Shown: positions 35,143 to 46,609 of the stretch, piece by piece
How positions within the stretch are numbered: position 1 is the stretch's first letter
Layout: the number at the start of each line of letters is the position of its first letter
NCBI GenBank assembly: GCA_003971905.1
Contig: RSEE01000147.1
Coordinates: 58,586-122,585, forward strand
DNA from: Moniliella sp. 'wahieum'
Lineage: Eukaryota; Basidiomycota; Moniliellomycetes; Moniliellales; Moniliellaceae
DNA: 64,000 bases
Direction of reading: 5' to 3'
The notes under the pieces: generated by a model
Told to the model about the DNA's origin: nothing
Seen by the model: only the letters and a program-made list of their open reading frames with translations
The model's database searches: none
Position numbers and translations under genes: made by a program

Positions 35143-36977
35143 TTAGCCAAAGGGCCGATGATCGAGATACGCAAGAGAGCGAACGGGAGGACGACCAAGA
35201 ATCACCCCATCCGACCATACTGGTCCATGCCACCGGGGGGGGGTAACCGAAGAAACCCGCCCATACGGCTCGGAGAAGGTATGGCCATCGGCCGAGGAGA
35301 ATTGCGGGCTGATAAAGTGAGTTTGATATCCGTCGTAGGCGGCTGCTGCTGTGCCGTGGTCATGACGGGTGGATAGGCAGGAGCATATGCATCCCGGTCG
35401 GGTCATACCCACCCGCTGACGAACCATAGGATGGATCCCCGGCGGCAGGTTGGTTGTACATTGGATCGTACACCGTCGTCGCTGGGGCCACCCAGCACCT
35501 CCCATCTCTGCTCCCACCCCGGCAGCCCCATAACCACTGCCCGACATGGCATGCTAGTGGTGTGTGGCTCCTGGGCAGATGAGTTGACGGGGTCGCCACC
35601 GTGGGGAGGTATAGTAATCGCCCGGACTCATGGCTGTAGGTCCAGTGTGGTTGGCAAAGGGGTCGGAAGAGCGTGATGTTGGTACTGGTTGTTCATCCCA
35701 AACGAAGCAGAAGCAGTTCGGCCCCCTTCGGTCGCGCTCCCATTCCTGCTGCACTGGAAGAACCATAGGCCGCTTGATTCGCTTCGCCTTCCTCTTCCAA
35801 TCATTGTCCGAGTCGTTCCCATGTCGAACCCGGCGCCACCGGTACGGCGAGCAGGTAAGGGCTGCAACGCTGCGCCGGATAAATCATGTTCGCCGCCCTT
35901 GAGTCAGGCCAGCGAATGTCCGCTGGGTCTTGCCGATCGCGATGCGTGCAAAACATCCACAGCAACGCCGCCAGAAGCAGCAACCCGCACACAGAACCTC
36001 CCACCGCACCGCCTACAATCGCCCCCGTATGGTTCGTCGTCTTTTTGCGCGGGGCAGCCGTAGGAGCGGCGGAGGAAGTGGAGAAGATAGTGACTTGGGT
36101 TTGCGCCGTCTTGTAAAATGCCGAGGAGGCCGAAAGCGGAAGATACGCTAGCTGCCGACCGGGCCGCGAAAGGGAACTCTCCACCGACGCGATCGAGGCG
36201 AGAGTATGGCGCAGAAGAGGCATCAGAGATAGACGCCATGGCACTCGATGCGCTCGCCAGTGACGCCGCCACGGACGACTGGGACGCCTGTGAAGCAGAA
36301 GCTTGCGATGCCAACGAAGCTGATAAGACCGACGCTGCCGATACCGATGCCGCAGAGGCAGAGGCCGCTGGAAACAGAGGCTACGATGCCGAGGCGGCCG
36401 AGGCGGCCGAGGCCGAGGGGCTGGCATGCGAGGCGGATGCTAACGATGCCGTATTGACCGAGGAGGAGAAGGACGAAGAGGAGGCGGTGGTGATGGTGCT
36501 GGTGCCAGAGCTAGTCGGGGTCGAGGACGTTGGCTCTCCTGAGCCCGAACCGGACCCACTGCCGGTGCTCGTGGCAGTATCACTGGACTGCGGGGTAGTG
36601 GACGTGCTGTGCTCGCCCGTGCTTCCTCCATTCGTGCTTGTTGCCCCACCACCGCCGCCGGAGGAGGTGGGGCGCGCCGTGGACGAACCAGAATGAGCAC
36701 TGCCGCCCGTGTCGGTGCCAGTGCCGGTACCGCTGCCCGTTCCACTGCCGGCACCATTTCTGCTGGACGACCCGTCACTCGGACGGGCCGCCTGGCGTTG
36801 GCGCACCATGCGGCGGCCCATAATATAATCCGATGTGATGGAGGAAGAAGCTGGCAAGGGTGCTTGAACGCGCGCAGGCGCAGGCGCCGCCGATGCGGAC
36901 GACGGGCCGGCTGGGGCGGCGCCCGTGGCGACGGCCACGCCAGCGCCAGCAAGGAGGGCTAGCTGCGTGATTCGCAT
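35143..36977 (-). CDS. Mucin-like single-pass membrane protein (cell-surface sensor candidate)
   Basis: From ATG 36977 a signal peptide (MRITQLALLAGAGVAVATGA) leads into a long Ser/Thr/Gly-rich ectodomain with GTGSGTGTGTDTGG-type and SASAASAAS-type stretches, suited to dense O-mannosylation. A membrane segment at about 36028-35950 (IVGGAVGGSVCGLLLLAALL, then WMF) is followed by a stop-transfer CTHRDRQD. The cytoplasmic part contains basic and Tyr/Gly/Pro-rich pieces (YNQPAAGDPSYGSSAGGYD and FISPQFSSADGHTFSEPYG) but is split among frames, so the end at 35143 is approximate. Frame changes are needed near 36385, 36160, 35850, 35650 and 35420. The build matches yeast Mid2/Wsc stress sensors and Skg6/Axl2-type proteins; no WSC cysteine domain is seen. 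Family membership is not proven. Confidence 0.6.
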
Positions 36978-37699
36978 GCACAGGAAGACGGGGGGTGTCG
37001 AAGATAGAGGGAAGGGTGTTGGTGGTGCTGGTGCTGGCGGTAGTGGTGGTGATGGTGCTGGCGGTAGTGGTGGTGGTGGTAGGGGTGGTGGGAGTAGCCG
37101 TGGATGTGGCTGCTGGGCGTACACTACGTGAGGGCGCGTGGGATGGATGCGCTATATAAGCCGACGGTAGGCTTGCGGTGATCGACGCCTGAGAAGCATC
37201 AGCGCATCAGCTCCGCCGTCGCTCTGCGGCGAGCAGAGGGGGCACGCGGGCAGTGTGGCTGTCTGTTGCTGCCGTGCCCTCCGCGCCGACCCAAACGCCA
37301 CTGGTCCCATGCGGCCACATGGGCGCCGCGGCTCCCCCCAACCCTACTGCCAGCACAGGCGCCGTGCCTGGTGCTCCGCTCGGGAGTCTCCGCGCCACGG
37401 CCAGGGGGCATTGAGTCAATTTTGGGCTGCTGGTCGAGTCAATTTTGGGCTGCCAAGACGCGTGATATGTGCGTGACCAACACATCACAGCCAGGAGTGC
37501 GCTGCCATCACAGCTGGCCGGTGGTGCATGATGCATGATGCATGGTGCAATGGCCAATGCTTAATGCTGGCGCTGGCCAGGACAGAAATTTTATCCCGAG
37601 CGGTTTATTTTGATTTTATTTTGATTTTCACAACTGCCTGCTTTTTCTCACCGCTGGTCCGCTCCGATGCCCCCCGCCCACCACCCACCCCAACCCGCC
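36978..37699. other. Divergent upstream region of the membrane protein and PUS1
   Basis: It contains GGTGGTGGTGCTGG-type runs in the leader of the membrane-protein gene (about 37016-37085), a direct repeat (entered separately) and ATGCATGATGCATG words (about 37526-37545). No gene is seen. Confidence 0.5.
37412..37454 (+). repeat. Direct repeat GAGTCAATTTTGGGCTGC, two copies
   Basis: Two identical 18-base copies (about 37414-37431 and 37436-37453) are separated by four bases. Each starts TGAGTCA-like (AP-1/Gcn4-type half element GAGTCA). They lie 250 bases upstream of PUS1 and could be a paired transcription-factor site; this is inference. Confidence 0.65.
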
Positions 37700-39456
37700 A
37701 TGGACAGCCCGGCGACACCCACCACATCCGCTCCCTCGGAGCCTGTGCCGCCGCCCCCGGAGACCTCGTCGGCCGGCACCAAGCGCGACGCCTCCGACGC
37801 TGCCGACGTGCCCGAGGGCCCGCGGGATGCCAAGCGGGCCCGGTCGTCCCGTGGCAGGGACAGTCGCTATGGCCGGGGCCGTGGTCGTGGTCGTGGTCGT
37901 GGCCGTGGCCGTGACCGTGGTCCCTCGGATCGCGATGGCGATGGCGATGGATGGAGATGGAGATGGCAATGGGCGCACGGACGAGGAGGGAAAAAAGGAC
38001 ACGCGCAAGGACAAGAACCAAGGCCGCAACTTCCGCACCGACCGCGGTGGCCGCGTTGAGGGCGAAGAAGGCGAGGATGGAGACAAGGAGGCGCGCCTGC
38101 CCAAGCGCAAGGTGTGCAGTGCAGTTTGGTTATTGTGGCATGGGCTACTCTGGCTTGCAGATCAACCCCGGTGTCAAGACGATTGAAGGGGACTTGTTTG
38201 ATCGGTTCTGTGCGGGGGGCTATCAGCGCGCTGAACAGTGTTAATCCCACCAAGGTCAACTTGCAGCGCAGCGCGCGCACCGACCGCGGTGTTCACGCGG
38301 CTGGGAACCTGCTTAGCTTAAAGCTGATTGTAGAGAGTCCTGAGATTAAGGACGAGCACGAGCTAGTGCAGCGCGCCAACGAGGGCCTGCCCGACTACAT
38401 TCGGATTTGGTCCATCAAACGGGTGCAGAATTCGTTTGATGCACGCATCTCGTGCGACTCGCGCATGTACGAATATCTCCTGCCCACCTATGTCTTTGTC
38501 CCCCCCAAGCCCGGGAGTCATATGTACCAGATGGCCGAGAAGATGCGTGAAGAAGGCGGCGAGGCGGCTGAGGGCGCACCCGGGTGGGAGGCAGTGCTGG
38601 ATCACCCTTCTGGGCAGCGCAAGGTACCGACCACACCTTTTCAGAGGATACCGAGCAAAAGAAAAAATGGCGTCTCCCGGCCGAGCAGTTGGCCCGAATC
38701 CGGGCCACGTTCGCCCAATACTCCGGCAGCCACAACTTCCACAACTTTACTGTCGACAAGGCGTTTACCGATCGCTCTTCCCAGCGGTTTATGAAGAAGC
38801 TTACTGTGTCCGATCCGATGGAGATCAATGGGACCGAGTGGGTGAGCATCAAGCTGCATGGTCAGTCGTTTATGCTGCACCAGATTCGCAAGATGATCGG
38901 AGGAGTGCTTGTGCTGGTTTGTCGGATGAACGTGCCTCCTTCGTTTATCCTTGAGACCTTTGGTCCATCCAAGATCCACACGCCCAAAGCGCCTGCTCTT
39001 GGCCTGTTGCTCGAGCACCCTCTTTTTGAGGGCTACAACCGCCGCATCACCAGTGGCAACCAGCAGATTGCCAAAAAGAAGCGTGCTGCTCAAGCCCAGC
39101 CCATTTCGGAGGAAGAAAAAGCAGAGCGGATCAAGCAACTTGACACGGGCGTCCGGGACACGATCCAATTCGATGCCTACGAGGCGGAGATGGAAGCATT
39201 TAAAAAGCGGTTTGTGTACGACCACATCTTCCAAACCGAGCAAAAGGAAAACGAGTTTGGCAAGTGGCTCAACTTTATCGACGTGTTCCAAGGCACCGAC
39301 TTTGAGTACCTCAACCCCAAGGGCATCATCCCCCAGGCTGCCATTCTCCGCCTGGGCGAGTACCGCAGGCCGGACACGGTGCCCAAGGAAAAAGATGATG
39401 CCCAGCCAGAGAGCGAGGACGAACAGGCGGGCGAAGACGAGGTGGACGAGAGCTGA
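37700..39456 (+). CDS. PUS1: tRNA pseudouridine synthase Pus1 (TruA family)
   Basis: Pus1 isomerises uridines in tRNA anticodon regions and in some other RNAs, mostly in the nucleus. Visible are GYCGMGYSGLQINPGVKTIE, VNLQRSARTDRGVHA with the catalytic Asp (about 38277-38300), IRIWSIKRVQNSFDARISCD followed by SRMYEYLLPTYVF, the SHNFHNFTVDK block, VSIKLHGQSFMLHQIRKMIG and an acidic C-terminal tail (PESEDEQAGEDEVDES). The N-terminus carries Arg/Gly repeats (about 37870-37920), a likely nuclear and RNA-binding segment. Frame changes are needed near 37945, 38118, 38218 (six G) and 38622. Start: ATG 37700 has the better GCCATGG context; ATG 37667 in the same frame is the alternative. About 580 residues fit fungal Pus1. 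Confidence 0.92.
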
Positions 39457-40663
39457 GTGTCGGGGCTGCTGTTGTTGGTGTGCTTACTGGCCGCTCTCGT
39501 CGCATGTTTATGCATCCTGATTATCCGAGTTGTTGAGAAGATGGCGAAAAGGGGCGCTGCCATAATGCGCAGTTCAGAAGAGGTTGAGGGCGGCGGTTGT
39601 GATCTGGCACTGGGATTTTTGATTGGCTGGAGGGTGAGAGATGGAGAGCTGGGGGGCGCTGAGGATGTGTGAAAGCGTGAGGCCAGGGGGTAGAGGACGA
39701 GAAACAAGGCGAGAATGGCATCAAGAACAGCATGGTCAGCGGTGTTGTCTTCGTATCCACTACTGCAGCAGGCGGTCGTGCGGGCAAAAACCATTGATTA
39801 ATCGATGGTTGATTGATTGAATTGATTGCTTGCTTGCCAAATAAATCCTCACTCACTCCAGGGGCAGCGAGCGCCACACGCCAGTCCGTTCCAGGGGGGG
39901 AAAACGATAACCACGAGACAAAGCCACAGAAAAGGCATCGCAGGACGGCTGAATATTCAAGCAAGACTGAGCCCCCTGAGCACCGAACTGAGTTCAGTAC
40001 CGAGGCCACCACCCTCGGCCGGCTACTTGGCTCCTCCTAACCCCCACCCCACCCCTACTGCCTCGCTTGCTGGCCCAACACGGGCCACGCCTGATTAGCC
40101 ACCATCTCTCCCCCTTTGCCTACCCTGCCTGGCCCCGCCTCGGGGGGCGGGAAGACGTGTTTTCCCATCGGCTGGAACACGCTCATCTCTTTCCTTTCCC
40201 CCCAAGGCCCGCAGATCCCTCACCGCCGCCGCATCCTCCAGCGTCTGTGACACGACGCGCGAAGCCTGCTGCCCCACCAGTGCCGCGCCGCTCACCGGCC
40301 GCCAGCGCGCCGGCTCCCCTCCGCCCCGCTTTGCACAACGCAATCGCCTGTCCTGTCCACCGCCGCGAATCCGTTCGCGGCGCTCTCTTCCCTCTCCTTC
40401 GCACGCAGTACCCGCTCCTCTTCTCGGAGGTTCCCACAATCCAGAGCGCGCCCCAGACCGATCGACGCAGGTCGCGGTGTCATCCGTCCACGTTGGAAAC
40501 ACGCACGCATCTCCGACGCCATAGCACCCGCCCCAAGGAGGATCGCGAGACCCCTAGCGTAAGAACGCTCCTTGGTGAACCAGTTAGCCCCCTCCCATTG
40601 ACCGGGCCCCGTTGCACCCCCCCACCAGCACCTGCACCTCCACCCCCATCCCCACTTCCTCCA
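39457..40663. other. Intergenic region right of PUS1
   Basis: A minus-strand frame (39794 leftwards) starts with a short hydrophobic stretch and then overlaps PUS1; I do not accept it. GATTGATTGAATTGATTGCTTGCTTGCC words occur at about 39808-39838. A plus-strand Pro-rich frame (from 40067) runs into the coiled-coil gene and may be its leader or N-terminus. Confidence 0.45.
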
Positions 40664-41763
40664 ATGGCATCCTCTCGCCCGCATGGGGCGCCGTCGCCCC
40701 TTCCCCCGCCGCATCGTGCTCGCGAAAAGCGAGGCGTGTCGCCCTCGAGCCAGGGCACCTCCTCTGAGCTGCTGTCTGAGGTATTGGCATTGCGAGGACA
40801 GAACGCGGCGCTGTTCGAGGCCCAGGCGGATTTGGAGGCGCTCAGCCACGCCCACTCGGTCCAAGTGGAGGAACTTGCGCAGGTGGTGTACCGCCTCACC
40901 TCCTCTGCCTCGAGCATAGCAAGGAGCCCAGCTTCAGCAGCCAGGACTGAGTCCAACCCCCTCGTCCGGTCGCAGGCGGAATGGCGCACGGTCCAGAGCA
41001 AACCGGAGGAGGAGGGAAGCGAATCGAACCCCGCCCGCCGATCCATCTGCCGGCCTAACCAACTGCCCGGACGAAGAAATCCCCCACGACCGGAACGAGA
41101 CCAGCTGGCCTCCTGGTCCTTCCCCTACCCCCACCTCGGCCCTGGGCCCGAGCCAACCGAGCCAGAGTGTGGCGCCCCACCCTGCAGACAAGCTAGCGCA
41201 GACCCAAGACGGTCGAGACCCAGACCGCGCCAGCTCGTCTCTGCCTGGTCCACAGCCCCACTGGCCCCTCTACTCGTCTGGGGAGTCTGGTGGCGTAAGG
41301 TCGTGCAGCCAACCGGCTGCGGTCGGGACGTGCTGCCTCTCCCACCTGGCCCAGCCGCTGGCCCGAGCTCCCTGCCAAGCCGGCCACCGCATCAGTACCT
41401 CTCTCGCGCGCAGTTTGGACTTGGTAGGAGCCGCGTTGCACCAAGTGCACGAAGCCATTCATGAACCCGTACCACACGCGTTTCTTCCCTTCTTCGTGGA
41501 GGGAGAGAGTAGGCGACGCCAGGCGCCGGAAGGCTTGTCCTTGACCCATACGCTCGACCAGCCGAGCCGGACACAGTCGCACTTGCCTCGCTCGCCTCCT
41601 GCTCTTCTCGCATGCACTAGCCCTGCCGGGACTCTCCTATACCTCATCCCGGGGGAAATCCTCTCGCCCATCCCCCCTCAGAACATGTGGGCCTATGCAC
41701 AGACTCGACCTGCTCGACCCGGACGACGTCCGACGTCAGGTGGTGTGTACGTGTGTGGGATGA
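40664..41763 (+). CDS. Coiled-coil protein of unknown function
   Basis: From ATG 40664: a Pro/Arg-rich start (MASSRPHGAPSPLPPPHR), then a heptad-like coiled coil of about 50 residues (SSELLSEVLALRGQNAALFE, AQADLEALSHAHSVQVEELA, QVVYRL), followed by a low-complexity middle. Peptide sense continues in another frame (SVAPHPADKLAQTQDGRD, later LDLVGAALHQVHEAIHEPVP and PPQNMWAYAQ) and ends, with one more change, LDLLDPDDVRRQVVCTCVG at TGA 41761-41763. Frame changes are needed near 41000-41170 and 41695. An upstream in-frame extension to 40067 is possible. I do not recognise a family; the coiled coil near the N-terminus suggests an adaptor or scaffold. Confidence 0.42.
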
Positions 41764-42123
41764 TGCCGGTGATTATACCCCCGCTTGTACATTTCCTCAG
41801 GCCATGGTACCCCCCCCCCTCCCTTTCGCCTCCAGATTCTGCTCACTGCGCTGCCACTGCATGCCACTATACCCTGTTGCACCTACTATACCTACCTACC
41901 CCTTCCATTCCCGTGTCCGTAAGTGACGCAATTTATCGCGTCGCCCCCCTTATTCATCCTGAGACAGATACGTGGGTAGAGGCTGCGGTACTCTGATCTG
42001 AAAAAAATAGGTATAGCGACGCGCCGGTACCGCGGTCGATGGCTAGCTAGGTCGATCCGGAATCTCCGAAAGGCGGATCGGCAGTCCAGTACGTACATCG
42101 GTTGGACACGCTGGCAGTGGCCA
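41764..42123. other. Short intergenic region between convergent genes
   Basis: Between the coiled-coil and WD40 genes. A GTGGTG...CCTCAG stretch (41740-41800) could be an intron if the coiled-coil gene extends further. Otherwise nothing is seen. Confidence 0.4.
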
Positions 42124-43406
42124 TCACGCCCGGCCGGCCGGGTGCAAGGCTGTAAGGCAGGGCTGGTGGCTGAAGCTTTCCTCGTCGCCGACGGTGGCCA
42201 ACAGAGCGCCGTTAGGCCCACGAAGATCGATGCAGCACTTGCCGTTGGCCAAAGCAAAGGGGAGGGCAAGCTGGCCGAGGCGTTCCAGTGAATAGGCAGG
42301 GGCGCCGTGCCGCGTGGGTTGTACATGGGCTCGGTGGGCATGGTGTGGTGGTAGCTGGTAGCCAGGCCCAGGTCCAATGGGTCGTACACCGTGTCGGTAG
42401 CCAACCGAGGTAGGTCCATGTCAAACACGTGCAGGGAGGCACCAATGTGGTCCAGTACGGCGAGCGAGGTGCCTGCGGGCTAAGACCGAGACTTTTGACC
42501 GGTCTTTCAAGGTCCAAGTAGGCGAGGCACTGAGCTTGTAGTTGCTCCGCGGCGGCTTTGCCCGACTTGACCGTCTTGGTGCTGCTCAGCTGACGTGCGT
42601 CCCAGAGGTACACAAACCCGTCCAAGGAGCCGGTGGCAAAGCTGTGGGGATGGGACGGGGAAAAGGAGAGGGACGTGATGGGTTGGGTGGCCAATTGAAA
42701 CTGGCGCGGCGTACCGTGGGCGCGCTGTTGGCGCACGTCCAAATGCAAGAGAGATCCGGTGGAAGTGGCGACCCATAGGCTTCGCGGGTCCGCTGTGGGT
42801 TCGCTGGCGGCGGCCGCGGTTGACGAGAGAGCAGAGGGGAGCAAGGCAAAGTCCAATGGATTCATCATCTTTCTTCCGCCTGTCGCACACACCCTTTCTC
42901 CCACTGCCACACCAGACTGCTAGTCTGGGCTTCGAGCGACGTGACGCGCACCGCACCGTCCATACCAGACGAGTACACATTCTCCTGCGCCAGCAGGTCG
43001 ATGTGCAGCTGGGTGACACTGGCCCACTTGTCGCTGCCGACATTATGATGAACGTCCACCTCGGTTGGGATGCGGGACCAATGGGAATGGAGCGGGTGCC
43101 AGGCCGCGATCATGCCCCCCTTGTCGCCCATCACGACCAGGTCCCAGCGGGGCTCGGGATGGATGGCGAGACACTTGACCGGCTGGTTTTCGAAGGAATA
43201 CAGATACGGGGTACACCACCTCGCTGCGACACTGCATGCTTTCCAGGACGCGGGCCAGCTCGGCGAGCTGGCGCTTGGCGCGCCGGTCGGGCGCGGTGGC
43301 GGCGGCGGGGGAGGCGGCTCGCGGGGGGGGGCAGGCGGCGGGCGCTTGCGCGCAGGCCGGCCAGGGGTGAGATGGCGGGGGGGGCGGGGCGTTTTTGCGA
43401 GGGCAT
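42124..43406 (-). CDS. WD40-repeat protein, probably CMR1/WDR76 family
   Basis: From ATG 43406: basic start MPSQKRPAPPAISPLAGLRA, RRAKRQLAELARVLE, then CRSEVVYPVSVF, ENQPVKCLAIHPEPRWDLVV, MGDKGGMIAAWHP, ENVYSSGMDGAVRVTSLEAQ, LWVATSTGSLLHLDVRQ, ITSLSFSPSHPHSFATGSLD followed by GFVYLWDAR, and a last repeat region with CIDLRGPNGALLATVGDEES and FSHQPCLTALHP. These are WD40 blades. The G-D-K-G-G-x-I-x-x-W and VYS-S-x-x-DG patterns match Cmr1/WDR76, a DNA-damage-linked chromatin protein, better than other WD40 families I know. Frame changes are needed near 43340, 43200, 42860, 42480 and 42290. The stop is at 42124-42126. The WD40 call is firm; the CMR1 name is inference. Confidence 0.7.
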
Positions 43407-43975
43407 AATGCTACGAAGAGGCGGTGGTGGAGGGGAGGAGCTTTGCGAGCTGCATATCGCACTGCCATGTGACAGGCTGCTGAGGAACTGAGTACTGCGT
43501 TGGTGATGGATGTACTGATGGATGGTCGATGGCAGGCGGTGGATGAGCATGATGCATGATGGCCCGTGCCTGATTAAGATTAAGATCAACCTGATCAAGC
43601 GCTGCCTTGGCGCTGCCTCTGGGGTTTTTTCCCCACCTTTGGGCTACACTAAAGCACCCCTGCCGCCGGGGTTCCGCAGCTTCCGCCCACGCGCCATTCC
43701 GCTCGCCGCCTCGCCATCCACCCCGCGCTCAGGCACAGCAACAACTATACGACACGCGTGTTTTCAGGCTTCCATTGATCGCAGTCAGTACGCAGCGGCG
43801 ACATGCAAAGGCACCCCCCACCCCGTCCCACCCACCCAGCCGAGGCGCAGGCGAGAGGAGCGGGGCGCATGTCAGCCAATGGATAGCGTCTTCGCAGACA
43901 GCCCCCGCTGGGCCCATGGCAGGAGTAGATAGAATCCAGTATGGCGACGGGGGTAAACAGATGGCATGGGCATTC
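43407..43975. other. Region between the WD40 and FHA-RING genes
   Basis: Upstream region of the WD40 gene. GATGGATGTACTGATGGATGG and GATTAAGATTAAGATCAACCTGATCAAG words (about 43505-43600) are seen. A minus-strand frame down to 43729 could be a C-terminal extension of the FHA-RING protein. Confidence 0.45.
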
Positions 43976-46103
43976 CTAATCCGCATCATCGTGTCTGCTC
44001 CCTGCTCTGCCGACGGTGCAAACAGCACGTCGTTCCGAGGCGTTTGTCCCAGACTTGCGCCAAACGGAGTGCCAAACGAAGGATTGATCCGGCCCAACGG
44101 CTCGTCCGGCCCCCAGTCGGCTCGGCCTGGGCCAGCATCGACGCAAATGGGTTGCGCCCCGTCCCGCCGCCCACGTTCATCGGCACGGCTCGCGTCACAT
44201 CCCCAGTCTCTTCGTCAAAGCCAAAGGAGAAAGGATTGGTGTGATGCCAGAGTGGCGCGGGATCCGGCAAAGCCGGCTCCAACTCTTCGTCTTGCGGCAT
44301 GTGGAATTGGACGGGGAAGCCACTCTCGCCCCTTCGCGACGACTCGCCTCGCTCTGCCAGCGTCGTCTCCCCCTCGTTTGGACGCTTGAGCCGGTTTCGT
44401 CCCGCCCCCGCCGCGTCCCCTTCCCCCTCTATCATCTCCATTCGTTCGCCCGGCAGCAGCTCGGCCTCCTCGGTCACCACCACAGGCACCCAACCGGCGC
44501 GATCGTCGGGGCAAAACTGGCGTTGCGGGCATGGCTTGAAGGAGGGAACGAGGTGGTTGTCTCTTCCACAGGCGAGGCCTCAACCACCGCCAAGGGTGGA
44601 GCAGCTGGGGGCTCGGCCGAGGTGCTCGGTGGGACCGGGGGGGCCGCCGCGGCCGGCGCCGTAGCCGGTGGGGCGTCAGGCGCAGGTTTGACACTGGCGT
44701 TCAGGGCCGCCTCGAGTTCGGCCGTCTCCTCTTCCTCCTCCACGTCCGCCTCCAAGTCGGCATAGGTACGGCAGAGCGGGCAGCTGAATGCTGGATGATG
44801 CTTTTGCAGCAGCGGACGAATACACTTGTAGTGGAACACGTGCGAACACGGCGCAATGAACAGCGATTGGCACACGGTCACCGAGAACAAGCAAATGCAG
44901 CAATCGGTCACAGTGGCAGGTTTGACCACTTTTTTCCCAGGCTCTTCGGAAGGCTTGGGCTGATCGCCTACCGGTTCGCCTTGGAGCGTGCGCAGTTGAC
45001 GCAACGCATTCGTATTGAACTCGTTCGCTCGGCGCTGCCAGCCGCGATTGAGCTCGACACGCATCTTGACGCACCGGAACGACTCTTCCGAGCCGCTTTG
45101 GTATCCCTCCCAACTGAATCACATCCCCATCCTTGATGGCAAACGGAATGGACTCCATCCCCGGCGCAGAAAGACGAACGTGGTTCAAAAACGTGCCGCT
45201 GGACGACTTGGTATCGCGCAGGTAAAACCGCCCGCCGGCTTCGCCACATAACTCGGCATGCGACCGACTCACCACCTTGCTCCGGAACGCAGCCCGGTTC
45301 TGATCTATTCGGCCCCGACCGCCATTGATGTTGGGAATCGCTCCGCCTCTCGCACCGGGACCGGGGGCTCCGCGATTGTCCGCCCGCCCGAGCGATCGGT
45401 AAACCGACCAAACTTGATCGGCGCCGCGCCTTCCCGCACATCACGCTCAATCGCATCAACACCACCGAGCGGCCATTGGAAATGTGGGGCACAAGACGGA
45501 TGCGGTGTGTACGGGCTGCTCGCCTGCCGGCGTGGCTTCGGGCAAATTCGAGGCAGTGGCAGAAGCAGGAGACGGTGGTGCAGGGGCAGGGGCAGGGGCA
45601 GGGAGAGGGGTAGGTGCGGGGGCGGGTGCGGGCACCGATGCGGATGCGGATGCGGATGCAGCAACAGGCTCGGGTGCCGCGCCCGTCCGACTGGGCATCT
45701 CGGCGGAACGTTGGCTTGGCTGTAAGCTGGCACGTGTGGGAGGGGGGCTACGCGCAGCGGCGGCACCGCGCGGGCGCGTGCGGTTCGCCTGTGGCGGGGG
45801 CGATATGGCGGGGGGGGGAAGCCGGGGCGGAGCCCGTGGAAGCGACGGCCGGTTGCGACATTTTGCGCACCCGATTGGTAAAGTGGGATCCAGCGGAGCG
45901 GAAAAAGCCCGGGCGGGAGTTGCTGGGGCCAGAAGAGGCAAGGTTGGTTGTGCTGGCGCTAAAGGAGGTGGAGGGGCGTGGCTCGTGGGCGGCGGAGTCT
46001 GGGTGGGGGTGATGCCATGCGAGAGGACGCGGCCGAGGTTGAGGTGGCTGCTGCTGAAGGAGTTGGGCAGGTTGGAGCGCCCGGGCACGGTTCGGGAGGT
46101 CAT
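43976..46103 (-). CDS. FHA-RING E3 ubiquitin ligase (Dma1/Dma2, CHFR-like)
   Basis: Dma/CHFR ligases bind phosphothreonine through FHA and ubiquitinate checkpoint, septin and mitotic-exit targets. From ATG 46103: a Pro/Ala/Ser-rich N-terminus, then FHA (about 45490-45130) with IKFGRFTDRSGG, VVSRSHAELCGEAGGRFYLR, SSSGTFLNHVRLS, FAIKDGDVIQLG, followed by a basic linker (RGWQRRANEFNTNALRQL) and a RING (about 44935-44770): CCICLFSVTVCQSLFIAPCS, HVFHYKCIRPLL and FSCPLC. After acidic and Ala/Pro stretches the tail holds PNEGETTLAERGESSRRGES and NPFSFGFDEETGDVTRAVP. Frame changes are needed near 45480, 45330, 45130, 44487 and 44110. The end at 43976 follows a frame finishing DDAD; a stop at 43986 is an alternative. 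Domain order and spacing fit Dma1. Confidence 0.87.
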
Positions 46104-46609
46104 GGGAAGAGCGGATGAGAAGGGGGATGGGGATGGGGCTAGGGATCGGGATGGGGATGGGGGCGGAAGATGGTGGGAACCGGCAATGTCAGCGCGGCGG
46201 TGGCGGAGGGAGGCGGCGAGGCGGCGAGGCGTGGTCAGGCGCCCATCATGCATGATGCATGATGTGTGCGTCTCGCCATCCACGGGGACTACGTGTAGGG
46301 TTGGCGCGGCACGGGGCGTGTGTGGCGGCGCGGGTGGCTGCGCCAGGGCAGGTTGGATCCGATCTAAGGCCGGCCACGCTGAGCTGAATAAGGTTGCATG
46401 GCAGCCTGTGTGCGCTAGGGTTCTGCGCACATCACGTGATGGGTGTTGCACTGGCGGTGAACATTTCAAGTGATCGATCCAGTATGCAGCGGCTGGTGCC
46501 ATTTGCGGGTTATCGACTTGTCGGTTCTCAGCCTGACTATAGGACAGGACTACGATGCACGCCGAAGAAACGCACCCATGGGCGGTCCAATCTACAATCC
46601 ACCCCCACC
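46104..46609. other. Upstream region of the FHA-RING gene with a G-rich array
   Basis: About 46119-46166 carries at least seven GGGG/GGG runs (GGGGATGGGG units), a G-quadruplex candidate directly in the leader or core promoter. ATGCATGATGCATGATG words lie at 46248-46264. No gene is seen. Confidence 0.55.

Noticed and set aside
39177-39794. Minus-strand frame starting with a hydrophobic stretch after PUS1
   Set aside because: Most of it is antisense to PUS1 and the hydrophobic part matches no small membrane-protein family I know.
41020-41036. TCGAACCCC-like tRNA B-box on the minus strand
   Set aside because: The flanking bases cannot form a five-base-pair T-stem and no A-box lies at the right distance; no other tRNA candidate was found.
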